The notes below the pieces were generated by a model that saw nothing but the letters and a program-made list of their open reading frames with translations, did no database searches and was not told where the DNA came from. Below are positions 18,199 through 27,076 of a DNA stretch of 64,000 bases, piece after piece. The DNA lies in NCBI GenBank assembly GCA_030549855.1, contig JAUQQP010000044.1, positions 182,186 through 246,185 on the forward strand, read 5' to 3'. The stretch's first letter is position 1. Every line of letters begins with the position of its first letter. Position numbers and translations under genes: made by a program. The stretch comes from Cyanobacteriota bacterium SRBZ.bins.94.201705 (GTDB lineage: Bacteria; Cyanobacteriota; Cyanobacteriia; Cyanobacteriales; Cyanobacteriaceae).

Positions 18199-18232
18199 AC
18201 TGATAGACTGTGAGAGAAAAGACTGTTAGACT

Positions 18233-20596
18233 ATGATTCCCACCCAGTGTCAGAATATTGCCGAGGCTATTGATAGTATTCTTCAACTACTTAAGAAACA
18301 CAAGGAACTTAAAAAAATTGACCCTTCTGGGGTACAACTGGCGTTAAGGAAGGCATTATCCCCTCGTTTTGAAATCGTGTTTGCTGGGGCTTTTAGTGCG
18401 GGTAAATCTATGTTAATCAATGCCCTTTTGGGCAGAGAATTATTATACAGTGCAGAAGGACACGCTACTGGCACTGAATGTTACATAGAATACGCTCCCG
18501 CTGACCAGGAAAGAGTCGTTTTGACCTTTCTCAGTCTAGAGGAGATTTTAGAACAAGTTAGGGCCCTTTGTCAACTCCTTCAACTTAATGTCAGGGAAAT
18601 CTCCCTCAAGGAAACCAGCATGTTAGAGGGAATCAAAAACAACTGTCGTCAAATCATTGAAGCGGAGGGGGGAGTAAACAAATCCGAAAGGGCAAAACAA
18701 GCCAATGCCTTGCTGCTGTTGTTGGAGGGGGTTGAGGAAAACAAGGATAAGATTAAAGCTACGGAAAATGCTACTTATTCCATGGAACAATTTAATTTTA
18801 GCACCCTAGCAGAGGCAGCCAGTTATGCCAGGAGGGGTAGGAATTCTGCCGTCTTAAAACGCATTGATTATTTCTGTCACCATCCCCTATTGGAAGATGG
18901 TAATGTGTTAGTAGACTTGCCGGGAATTGACGCCCCTGTAGAAAAGGATGCTAGACTGTCTTTTGAGAAGATTACTAATCCCGAAACCTCCCTTGTAGTT
19001 TGTGTCTTAAAAAGTGCTTCTGCTGGCGATTTAACCCAAAGAGAAACAGAATTGTTGGAGGCCATCAAATCTAATCCTGCTATTGGCAATAGGGTATTTT
19101 ATGTGTTTAACAGGGTGGATGAAACCTGGTATAACAGTGACTTAAGGAAGAGACTAGACAACCTAATCAAATCGGAATTTAATCATACTAAAAGGGTGTA
19201 CAAAACCAGTGGTTTGTTAGGCTTTTATGGTAGCCAGGTGAAAAAATACACCTCCGCCGAAGACAGGTTTGGTTTGGACAGTATTTTTGCAGAGGAAGTT
19301 AAAGGAGAAGACGGTGTGGAGGATACTCCTAAATTTGTCAGCGAGTTTAACAATTATTGTGCTTCTTCTGGCAAATTGACTACCACTAATTTCCGCATCT
19401 CTGTTAACAGTTATGAAACCCCCAACCAAAACTATGTGCGGATTCTCAATGAATGTGGCATGTCTCTGATTGATAAGCTGATTGAAGACAGTGGGGTAGA
19501 GTATTTTAAAGAGGAAATTACCCGTTACCTTAGAGAAGAAAAACACCCCGAGTTATTCAAGAATTTGGCTGACGAATTGCAAAACATCTGCTTAGCCATG
19601 AAGAGGTATTATCAAGACGCCCAACTGGAATTAGAAAGTCAGCCGAAAGATGTCCAGGAAATGAAGCGAATAGAATTGAGTAACATCAAAACCCAACTCA
19701 AGAAAATCGGTGATGAGTTTTCTGCTTACTTTGAGGAAAAAATTAACAGTTATATCAACGGAGAAAATCACCGCTTCAATCGACGGATGAAACAAATGGA
19801 ATATGCCTTTGTTTCCAGCCTAAATAACCTCTTAGAAACCTTCTCTGTGACTGACGCCTATGGTTTAGCTTTAGAAAGACATCCTAGAAATCAAACTGCC
19901 CCATTTTTAGCGGTGTTAGTGGAGGCTTTTTATTACCTTGCCAACTCCTTGGAAGATGTTTTGACTAAGGAATGTAAATCTCTAGCCTATGGTTTTGTGG
20001 ATGACTTAATTGAGGATGTGAGACGCAAAGAATTTTACGGAGAATTATGTCGTCTTTTGGGGAATGATGCTGGAATTGTTGATATTTTATTGTCGCAAAC
20101 CAAGGTTTTATGTGCTTCCTTCGAAAGTCTGGCAACAGCAGAATGTGACCGCTATGTAAGAGAAACAGGATACAATTGGGAGCATTGTGTAAATTTGGGG
20201 GAAATTCTCAAAAAGACATCTCAAACCTACGATGTGTCTTCTATTGTAGAGGCCCAGCCTCAAATCCGCAGTTTATTAAAGCAAGAATTTGAGCAGAAAG
20301 TAAATAGGACTATCTATAGTACCTTTCCACAGTCTGTCAAGCAAAATATCAAGAAAGTCTTCATCCCTCTCAGCAAAAAAATCTCAGAGGTTATTTTAGA
20401 TAAGTATGACGAATACCTCCACGAGATAACCAACAATATTGAGGAAAAAGCTAGGAAGAAACTGGAGAGAAACCAGAAGATATTGGAAGAGTTGTACCAG
20501 GATATTGATGTCTACAACCAGGCAGTCACCCAGATTAACAAATGCCTAGAAAGCTGGCAGATTTATGGCTATTTACCCTTGATAATTAAATACTAA
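18233..20596 (+). CDS. Bacterial dynamin-like GTPase
   Basis: A large (787-residue) GTPase. The P-loop is GAFSAGKS (residues 52-59), the G2 Thr lies in the GHATGTECYIEY context, G3 is DLPGIDAP (about residue 228) and G4 is NRVD (about 290). The long C-terminal part is helical, with predicted coiled-coil stretches, as in bacterial dynamin-like proteins that remodel or bind membranes. No transmembrane segment is seen. The G1 motif (F-S-A-G-K-S) is the one typical of this family. It probably shares a transcript with the preceding AI-2E family membrane protein, which may be a partner (inference). Confidence 0.85.
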   Translation: MIPTQCQNIAEAIDSILQLLKKHKELKKIDPSGVQLALRKALSPRFEIVFAGAFSAGKSMLINALLGRELLYSAEGHATGTECYIEYAPADQERVVLTFLSLEEILEQVRALCQLLQLNVREISLKETSMLEGIKNNCRQIIEAEGGVNKSERAKQANALLLLLEGVEENKDKIKATENATYSMEQFNFSTLAEAASYARRGRNSAVLKRIDYFCHHPLLEDGNVLVDLPGIDAPVEKDARLSFEKITNPETSLVVCVLKSASAGDLTQRETELLEAIKSNPAIGNRVFYVFNRVDETWYNSDLRKRLDNLIKSEFNHTKRVYKTSGLLGFYGSQVKKYTSAEDRFGLDSIFAEEVKGEDGVEDTPKFVSEFNNYCASSGKLTTTNFRISVNSYETPNQNYVRILNECGMSLIDKLIEDSGVEYFKEEITRYLREEKHPELFKNLADELQNICLAMKRYYQDAQLELESQPKDVQEMKRIELSNIKTQLKKIGDEFSAYFEEKINSYINGENHRFNRRMKQMEYAFVSSLNNLLETFSVTDAYGLALERHPRNQTAPFLAVLVEAFYYLANSLEDVLTKECKSLAYGFVDDLIEDVRRKEFYGELCRLLGNDAGIVDILLSQTKVLCASFESLATAECDRYVRETGYNWEHCVNLGEILKKTSQTYDVSSIVEAQPQIRSLLKQEFEQKVNRTIYSTFPQSVKQNIKKVFIPLSKKISEVILDKYDEYLHEITNNIEEKARKKLERNQKILEELYQDIDVYNQAVTQINKCLESWQIYGYLPLIIKY

Positions 20597-20605
20597 AACC
20601 AGAAA

Positions 20606-20647
20606 CCGGTGGGGGTTGAAAGGGGAAAACAATCCAACCTCCACTGG
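20606..20647. terminator. Strong hairpin between convergent genes
   Basis: A 13-bp stem (20606-20618 with 20635-20647, including G-T wobbles) lies between the dynamin-like gene and the CBM20-SGNH gene, which converge. The sequence after the stem is A/T-rich (AAATTAAAT) but has no T-run. It is a likely bidirectional terminator or mRNA 3' stabiliser. Confidence 0.5.
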
Positions 20648-20685
20648 AAATTAAATGCTAGTAGAAATTAAAATATTGGCGGGTA

Positions 20686-22872
20686 TTAGATATTAGGAGG
20701 GCACCAGAAGAGATTTTTAGTAGAGATGCCAAAACGGTTGAGGATTTTACGCATTATTTCCGTGCATTGTAGCCAATATTCCAGGTTATTATACATGGCA
20801 TCGGGATTAAAATAAAGGTTTTCATGAAACACATTTTCCAAGCCAGCAAATTCTCCAGAGGGTTGTTCTGATAAAATCAAGAGACGAAATGGTTTATTCT
20901 GACATTTATGTTTTAGTTTAGCCATTAAATCTTCTACTTGTCCTCTGGTAGCATAACCGGTGCGGATAAAGAGGATTTCATCACTATTTTGAATAGTAAA
21001 CCAGAATCTTTTTGCCCTAGCTTGATAACGTCTTTTCATTCTCTGGAGGATGGGATACATATTTTCCAGAGGATTTTCCCCTTCTTCCACTTCATGGGCA
21101 AAAGAGAGTCCTGTCCATTTGGTATGATAGATTCTGCCATGTTCGGGGTTATACTGAAGATAGGCGGGATTCCACATATCCTCAAACCCCGTTTCTATAA
21201 TGTGGGCGACATCGCTGAGATTGGTGGTGCGGGTTAAATCGAAGGGATAAGCTGGGCCATCATACTCCATCTTGTGTAATAACATTCTAACAGCACATCT
21301 GTCTCCGAGGGGGAGGATGGCAATGCGTTTCCTCTCTGAGAGACTGCAGGTGTAGGTAAAGAAAAGGGCTTGGCGGGGGGGCACTTTGACTCGACTTTCT
21401 AAGCCGTATTGGCCTATAATCATAGTACGGAAGGGAGCATCAGGATTGAAACTGTCTTCATAGAAACCGGGGGTGAGGGGTTTTAAGGCGTCAGACACCT
21501 CTTGCCACATGGGATGCACATTGTATTCATGGGGAGAAAGGTTGACAAGATAGAGACTTTTACTGTCTCGTTGCAGAATAGCAAGATTACCGTCATAGAA
21601 TAAAACTTGAGTTTGGGTGGGGGAGAAGAAGAAAGAGAGGGGAAAGTATTCCAACTGGGTGGAGGGAGGTATATTCAAGATGGAGTTGTCTTTAGGGGAG
21701 AAGAAAAGACAAGCCTGCGGATTACATGGCTGTTTCAACAGATAGAAGTCAGATGACTTCAATTGCGGGGGAATAGAGTTTAGACTGATGGTGGCGGGGG
21801 AGTTGGTAGTGTTGTGGAAGAGAAGACTGCCATGGGTGGGGTTATAACTAATGGTAAGGGATGGCTTATCATATAGCCTTACTGGGGAAGTAGATTTTTT
21901 TTTTGTTTCCGCTTTCATGTTGGCCAGCCTTTCGGGGGAAAAGAGAGTAATATCTATAACGGAAAACATACGACGATGTCCTTCACTGTTGGGATGGGCG
22001 GCATCGAATTCCAAACCGGGGGCAAACCTTCCATTCCCGTCGTTTAACACTGTCAGCCAGTCCAATACCGGCACCCCCCAACTCAACATACGGTGGTGGG
22101 TATCGTATAACAACCAGTTATGTTCTGGTGTATAATGAGAATGGGGGTATACTGACCCTAAAATGGGGATAGCCCCAATCTCCCTTGTCATGCGGATTAA
22201 TTCCTGTAAGCCACTTTCAAATCGTTGTTGTAATGCCCGCCTTTGATGGGGTGGACAGTAGGCGAATCCCTCGTTTCCCAGAGAGAGGGAGATAATCACC
22301 ACCTCTGGGTTATGGGGGGTTACCACCTGAGGAAAGCGTTTAATAGTAGTGGTGACATTGGCGCCTATTTCTGAAACGTTGAGCAACTGGTAGCCGTATT
22401 TTTCCTCAAGGGTTTCCTTTAACAACTGCGCCCATCCTCGTAATAACCAAGCACTACAACCTAAAGCCACCGAACTACCTATAACTACAATTCTCTTACC
22501 GTTTTCCTTTGGTGGGGGTGTAGGTATAGGTTTTTCCCAATAGCCGTAGGGGTATGGATTGACTTTTCCGAATTGTAAATCCTCCACGACGATGGTATAT
22601 TTTTCCGCGGAGGCGTCGAGGATAATCCAACGGTTGTCACCGGGGCATTCCCAGTGGAAGGTGCCATCTGGTTTCTTTTTTAGGTATTTATACTCTACTT
22701 TTTGACCATTACCGGGAATATCTACCTCTACCCACCAGAGGGGATAGGTGTGACTGTCGGTGTGGAGGGGAAGGGATTTAGACACATCCCATTGACCCAA
22801 TTGGGGGATTGAGCCGACAATAGCGATAGACTCCCCCATTTGTGTATGTGCCGTAACCTGAAAGCGATACAT
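20686..22872 (-). CDS. Three-domain protein: CBM20 starch-binding, SGNH hydrolase, DUF1796 peptidase-like
   Basis: A 728-residue protein with three recognisable parts. Residues 1-100 look like a CBM20 starch-binding domain (VGSIPQLGQWD, EYKYLKKKPDG, WECPGDNRW). Residues 125-310 form an SGNH/GDSL hydrolase with a full set of blocks: S134 in IGSSVALG, G170 in NVSEIGAN, N200 in SLGNEG, and D290/H293 in FDAAHPNSEGH. Residues 511-728 resemble DUF1796, a papain-like cysteine-peptidase family: LPLGDRCAVRMLL (Cys526), then YPFDLTRT. Residues about 330-505 are beta-rich with no known domain. No signal peptide is visible, so action on cytoplasmic glycogen or a glycoconjugate is possible (inference). 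It follows an aldo/keto reductase and a Ser/Thr kinase on the same strand. Confidence 0.8.
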   Translation of the reverse strand: MYRFQVTAHTQMGESIAIVGSIPQLGQWDVSKSLPLHTDSHTYPLWWVEVDIPGNGQKVEYKYLKKKPDGTFHWECPGDNRWIILDASAEKYTIVVEDLQFGKVNPYPYGYWEKPIPTPPPKENGKRIVVIGSSVALGCSAWLLRGWAQLLKETLEEKYGYQLLNVSEIGANVTTTIKRFPQVVTPHNPEVVIISLSLGNEGFAYCPPHQRRALQQRFESGLQELIRMTREIGAIPILGSVYPHSHYTPEHNWLLYDTHHRMLSWGVPVLDWLTVLNDGNGRFAPGLEFDAAHPNSEGHRRMFSVIDITLFSPERLANMKAETKKKSTSPVRLYDKPSLTISYNPTHGSLLFHNTTNSPATISLNSIPPQLKSSDFYLLKQPCNPQACLFFSPKDNSILNIPPSTQLEYFPLSFFFSPTQTQVLFYDGNLAILQRDSKSLYLVNLSPHEYNVHPMWQEVSDALKPLTPGFYEDSFNPDAPFRTMIIGQYGLESRVKVPPRQALFFTYTCSLSERKRIAILPLGDRCAVRMLLHKMEYDGPAYPFDLTRTTNLSDVAHIIETGFEDMWNPAYLQYNPEHGRIYHTKWTGLSFAHEVEEGENPLENMYPILQRMKRRYQARAKRFWFTIQNSDEILFIRTGYATRGQVEDLMAKLKHKCQNKPFRLLILSEQPSGEFAGLENVFHENLYFNPDAMYNNLEYWLQCTEIMRKILNRFGISTKNLFWCPPNI

Positions 22873-22926
22873 AAAAAATTGCCCGCCCGCGTAAAAGCCA
22901 TGCTTAAATTTTTATCATATTTGGAC

Positions 22927-24099
22927 TTAGGTTTGGGACAGACGTTTGACAGCTTCTCCTCCAAGCATGGCGTCTGTTTCTGCTAAAAGTTGGGGGATGA
23001 TATGTCGGTGAGGGCTATTTTTGAGACAGTCAGACAAATCCAATTCTCTTACTCTGTTTGCCTTTTCGCCGGGAAACCAGTGGCTGCCATTGCCCAACAG
23101 ATTATAACGGTTTTTGGCAAACTCTACCAAGTCATAGGCCAAGGCTAAATTGCGTAACCAGAGAATCACAGGGATGTTAATGTTACCGGGGGTTTCCTCG
23201 TAACTAGGCAAGCCAACACGCCAGGTATACCACCATTCTTCTCCTAATACCCTTTTAGCTTCATCCTCCAGACGTTGGATAATGGGGGGTAGAATTTCCT
23301 TGGCGTGAGGAAGGAGGGGGAGAGTTTTCAAATGTTCGTCAAAATCAGTAGGTTTGGCTGCCCCAATGCTGAGGGTATGCACCTGGGGGTGGGAGAGACA
23401 AAATAGATCATTAAATACCATGGGGCTTAATGGCTGACACAATTGTACCAGTTTTTTTGGGGGCTTATACAACATGCCTCCCTTGTCTGATGGACTAATG
23501 ATAAACACCCCCATGTCGTATTGATGGGCAGTTTCTATTGCCTTCCAGTTATCTTGAAAAATCCAATACCAGTGGAGGTTAACATAGTCAAACTGGTTAG
23601 TTTCGATGGTTTTGATAATCAAATCCGTTGCCCCATGAGTAGAAAAGCCGAGAAAACGCACCTTCCCCTCTTGTTGTAATTTTCTTGCCTCTTCCAGACA
23701 CCGAAGGCTGTATTCTAGGAGTTGGGGGGTATTAATGCCATGAAAGGATAACAAGTCTACATATCCCAGACGCAGATTAGCAAGGGATTGTTCGAAAATC
23801 TGCCTAAATTTTTTACCATCTTCCTGGGGGGGGACCTTAGTTTGGACTATTATACTATCCCTAGGGATATGAGGTAGGATTTTACCCAATTGCATCTCGG
23901 AGGTACCATAATAACGGGCGGTTTCGATGTGATTGATGCCCAATTCTAGGCTGCGACGGATGGTGGCTTCTAGATTAGCCTGATTATCGGGGGGTATTTC
24001 TTGCCAGGAGACATCTTGCCATTTATACTGATAACGCATGCCGCCACAGGAAAACACGGGCATTTGTAATTCTGTCCTACCAAATCGACGATAAAGCAT
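22927..24099 (-). CDS. Aldo/keto reductase
   Basis: A 390-residue NADPH-dependent oxidoreductase. The N-terminus MLYRRFGRTELQMPV is the usual beginning; longer in-frame extension upstream (to 24225) would overlap the kinase gene, so I chose ATG 24099. The catalytic Tyr lies in HIETARYYGTSE, with Asp and Lys in the expected places (QTKVPPQEDGK). The C-terminal 60 residues (NRYNLLGNGSHWFPG, then LSDCLKNSP) align with the part that in related proteins holds a Cys-rich Fe-S motif, but here only one Cys remains. It lies between a kinase and the CBM20-SGNH gene, 54 bases before the latter. Substrate unknown. Confidence 0.88.
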   Translation of the reverse strand: MLYRRFGRTELQMPVFSCGGMRYQYKWQDVSWQEIPPDNQANLEATIRRSLELGINHIETARYYGTSEMQLGKILPHIPRDSIIVQTKVPPQEDGKKFRQIFEQSLANLRLGYVDLLSFHGINTPQLLEYSLRCLEEARKLQQEGKVRFLGFSTHGATDLIIKTIETNQFDYVNLHWYWIFQDNWKAIETAHQYDMGVFIISPSDKGGMLYKPPKKLVQLCQPLSPMVFNDLFCLSHPQVHTLSIGAAKPTDFDEHLKTLPLLPHAKEILPPIIQRLEDEAKRVLGEEWWYTWRVGLPSYEETPGNINIPVILWLRNLALAYDLVEFAKNRYNLLGNGSHWFPGEKANRVRELDLSDCLKNSPHRHIIPQLLAETDAMLGGEAVKRLSQT

Positions 24100-24172
24100 G
24101 CCACTGACTAGTCCAACACAACACCCATAGTTTATGCTAGGCAAGACATCAAAACAGCGGCAACTGTCCCCC

Positions 24173-25759
24173 CTATTTGTAGCTTTCTGCCAGCTTAGCC
24201 AGGATTTTGGGTTTAAGACGCTCAAATTCCTCTTTTAGTCTCTTTTTGCTGACGGCTGGGTCGCCACTAGTTTTCATAGTAGCCGTCATTTTAAGCCATT
24301 CTTTCATAATTTTACACTGATTGGCGGCAATAGTAGACATCATACTATGTTGACAGCGCTCTGGTTCTTCTATAGCGAAAAAGAGAATACGATAACTGCC
24401 AGTGTCTGAGAGGAGGGAAACCACTTGTCGGGAGGATTCACTCTTCAAGTCTAGATAACAGGGTAGCCATCTGGGGCCATGAGTAGGATTGTATATAACT
24501 GTAATCCAGAGAATCATGGGATGGGGGGTATGGAGGAAGAGAAACTGATTATAACGGACACTGATGAGTCGGTTGATAATATCCTGTTTGTCTAGCATTA
24601 CCCAGAGACTGGCGAAAGTTTCGGTTTCGGTGGTGACGATGCGGGGGAAGACGATTTTTTGCAGGGGTTTGTTTTTTGGCCAAGTGAGCTTGCTTATAGT
24701 AGTACCAGCAGATACTTGAGTAGCGACTTCCGTGGGACTAGTGTCTATTCTGTTTTTCTGTCTGGAGGTGGGGATAGCGATGGTAGGGGTATCGTCTCCC
24801 TTGACAACGTCTTTGTTTACATCTGCAACTACAGTAGGATGTCCGGAAAAATAAGTCCTATCGTGGGTAGCTGATTCCTGGAGGCTTTTTTCGATATTAT
24901 CGATTACCTGGATGATTTCCCCCACCGTTTGTGGACGCTCCTCCCGGGATTTAGCCATGCACCTCATTATGATATTCTTTAATTCTGAGGGAATGTTTAA
25001 ACGGGGGTCAAAGGGGCGTGGTTCGTACTCATGATGGGCTTTATACCAAGCGCCAAAGGAGGAGGAGTCTGGGAGTATGGGCATTTCCAGGGTTAACATC
25101 TCATACATCATTACCCCCAGACTGTATATATCTGAACGATTGTCTAATTTCTTCCCCTCCATCTGTTCAGGGGAGCAATAGGCCAAAGTCCCCATAAATG
25201 AATGGGTTTGGGTTGCATTGGCCTGTACTAACCTTGCAATACCAAAGTCTAGGATTTTGATTAACTCTCCTAGTGTAGGCTCTTTTGTTACCAATATATT
25301 ACTGGGTTTAATATCCCGGTGGACTACCTGGCACAATTCTCCGTGTAGCATGATGCCAGTATGGGCGGCTTCAAGGCCAACACAGATTTGGCGGGTGAGG
25401 CGTAAAAAGCGTTTTAATTCTAGGGGTTGGAATTTGATGATGTCGCTTAAACTTTGTCCTACCAAGAATTCCATGACGTAGAAGGGTACATCGTTTTCAT
25501 CCACCCCGTAGTCTCGCACTTTGACGATATGGAGGCTTTTTTCTCCCAAAAGGGCGCTGATGGTAGCCTCTCTTTCAAACCTTTGTCTCATTTTATCATT
25601 GAGCAGGGTATGGGAGAGAAATTTGACGGCTACGGTTACGCCTCCTAATACTTTATCCTCAGCCCTATAAACCTGTCCCATTGCCCCTGACCCTACCAAT
25701 TCTATCAGATGGTAGCGCCCTGCAAGTATTCTGTCTTCCCTTTTCTTGTCTGAGTTCAT
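24173..25759 (-). CDS. Serine/threonine protein kinase (PknB-type)
   Basis: A 528-residue Hanks-type kinase. The Gly-rich loop is GSGAMGQVYRAE (residues 23-34), the ATP-binding Lys is K46 in VAVKFL, the catalytic loop HRDIKPSN has Asp149, the metal-binding DFG is at 171-173, and the activation segment includes GTLAYCSPEQ. It looks active. After residue 280 come a Thr-rich linker and a non-kinase domain of about 170 residues with no recognised motif. There is no transmembrane segment, unlike PASTA-type PknB, so it should be soluble. It is first in a minus-strand series with the reductase and the CBM20-SGNH gene, and could regulate them (inference). Confidence 0.93.
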   Translation of the reverse strand: MNSDKKREDRILAGRYHLIELVGSGAMGQVYRAEDKVLGGVTVAVKFLSHTLLNDKMRQRFEREATISALLGEKSLHIVKVRDYGVDENDVPFYVMEFLVGQSLSDIIKFQPLELKRFLRLTRQICVGLEAAHTGIMLHGELCQVVHRDIKPSNILVTKEPTLGELIKILDFGIARLVQANATQTHSFMGTLAYCSPEQMEGKKLDNRSDIYSLGVMMYEMLTLEMPILPDSSSFGAWYKAHHEYEPRPFDPRLNIPSELKNIIMRCMAKSREERPQTVGEIIQVIDNIEKSLQESATHDRTYFSGHPTVVADVNKDVVKGDDTPTIAIPTSRQKNRIDTSPTEVATQVSAGTTISKLTWPKNKPLQKIVFPRIVTTETETFASLWVMLDKQDIINRLISVRYNQFLFLHTPHPMILWITVIYNPTHGPRWLPCYLDLKSESSRQVVSLLSDTGSYRILFFAIEEPERCQHSMMSTIAANQCKIMKEWLKMTATMKTSGDPAVSKKRLKEEFERLKPKILAKLAESYK

Positions 25760-25837
25760 ATTACCAGTCCCTTCCTACTTCCTAGTTTATCTTTATTTTC
25801 ACTCATGGATTAATTTTCTTTTGCTAGCACTGCCCTC

Positions 25838-26305
25838 TTAACGGTGTCGTTGTAAAATGGCTTCTAGGGTGTATAACAGGTTATTCCCCATCATCATGAT
25901 GCTAGTGAGGTGGTAGGTATTTTCTTCTACACACCAGAAGCTTTCCACACCGTGTAGACGCATGTTACTCCCCAACACCCAGTAGCGTTGGATGATAGAA
26001 TAGTCGGTTATCCATCCTTCTCCTTCTATTCTCTCCACATCACTTCGTTTTAAGACAAAGGCATATTGGCTTCTTCCCGTGGGTATATTGCCCCTATACT
26101 GGAAGGTAATGTGGGCCTTGTTGTCAAAACTGCCATAACGGGGTGGATTTTGGGGGAAAACTATTTTCATTTGTAGGGAAAACCAGTTTTGTTCTTCCCA
26201 GTTAATAATTATTGCACCCTTACAAGGCACCGCGACTTGAGTTTTATCAAGCCAACTCCCCTCCAAAACCCAGGCACCATTTTCCAACAGAAAAGTATGA
26301 GTCAT
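25838..26305 (-). CDS. Conserved hypothetical protein, possibly beta-barrel (calycin-like)
   Basis: A 155-residue protein with alternating hydrophobic/polar stretches (GAWVLEGSWLDK, IIINWEEQNWFSLQMKIVF, HITFQYRGNI, YAFVLKRSDVERIEGEGWI), which suggests an antiparallel beta-barrel of the lipocalin or CpcS/CpcT type. It lacks clear family signatures, so I do not call it a bilin lyase. No signal peptide or membrane segment is visible. It lies between an O-methyltransferase and the protein kinase on the same strand. Confidence 0.7.
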   Translation of the reverse strand: MTHTFLLENGAWVLEGSWLDKTQVAVPCKGAIIINWEEQNWFSLQMKIVFPQNPPRYGSFDNKAHITFQYRGNIPTGRSQYAFVLKRSDVERIEGEGWITDYSIIQRYWVLGSNMRLHGVESFWCVEENTYHLTSIMMMGNNLLYTLEAILQRHR

Positions 26306-26381
26306 CAGAATTCGAGACTACCTGTGTTTCAAAAACCAATACAATCTCCCCCTCACATTCTAACCCAATATCCTTTATTTT

Positions 26382-27044
26382 CTACCTTTTTAGGGCCAGA
26401 GTTAGTCCATCTCCCAGGGGTAATACAGTCAAATCTATTCTTTCATCCCTTAAAAGTTTCTGATTGAATTCTCTGATTCTCTTGGTGGTTTCATCGTCTA
26501 CCTCTGGTTGTGCCACCTTCCCATACCACAGTACATTATCTACTGCTATTACTCCCCCCTGTCTTACCAGTTGCAGGGCATATTCATAATATTGTTCCTG
26601 GTTATCTTTGTCAGCATCTATAAACACAAAATCAAAAGTACCACCCTCCCCCTGTTGGAGTAATTCCTGGAGAGTTTGGATAGCGGGGGCTAATTTAAGG
26701 GTTATTTTAGATTCTACCTTAGCTTTTTGCCAGTTACTGCGGGCTATTTCTGCGTATTCCGGATTCACATCACAGGCTATCAGTTTTCCCTCTGGTGGCA
26801 AAGCCAATGCCATAGCAGTGGAACTGTAGCCTAGAAAAACACCTATTTCCAGTACTTTTTTTGCCTTCATTAATTTTAGCAGGAAGGAGAGAAACTGTGC
26901 TTGTTCTGCAGCTATTTGCATTCTTCCTAGGGGGTGGGAGTAGCCTCTTTGCCGGATGTCTTTTAGTATAGGAGGCTCTCTGAGGGAAATGGAGAGAAAA
27001 TAGTCATATAGCTGGGGTGTTAGGCTTAGGGTTTTAATGCTCAT
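26382..27044 (-). CDS. SAM-dependent O-methyltransferase (COMT/CCoAOMT-like)
   Basis: A 220-residue class I methyltransferase. The SAM-binding motif is VLEIGVFLGYSSTAMAL (about residues 61-77), followed by the acidic LIACDVNPEYAEIA. The metal-binding FVFIDADKDNQEQYYE and GGVIAVDNVLWYGKV blocks are typical of cation-dependent O-methyltransferases that act on catechol-like acceptors. All family motifs are intact. The substrate is unknown. It lies 32 bases downstream of sppA on the minus strand and may be co-transcribed. Confidence 0.92.
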   Translation of the reverse strand: MSIKTLSLTPQLYDYFLSISLREPPILKDIRQRGYSHPLGRMQIAAEQAQFLSFLLKLMKAKKVLEIGVFLGYSSTAMALALPPEGKLIACDVNPEYAEIARSNWQKAKVESKITLKLAPAIQTLQELLQQGEGGTFDFVFIDADKDNQEQYYEYALQLVRQGGVIAVDNVLWYGKVAQPEVDDETTKRIREFNQKLLRDERIDLTVLPLGDGLTLALKR

Positions 27045-27076
27045 AATCTTTTTCTTCTTGTTTTCTTTAACGGCAT

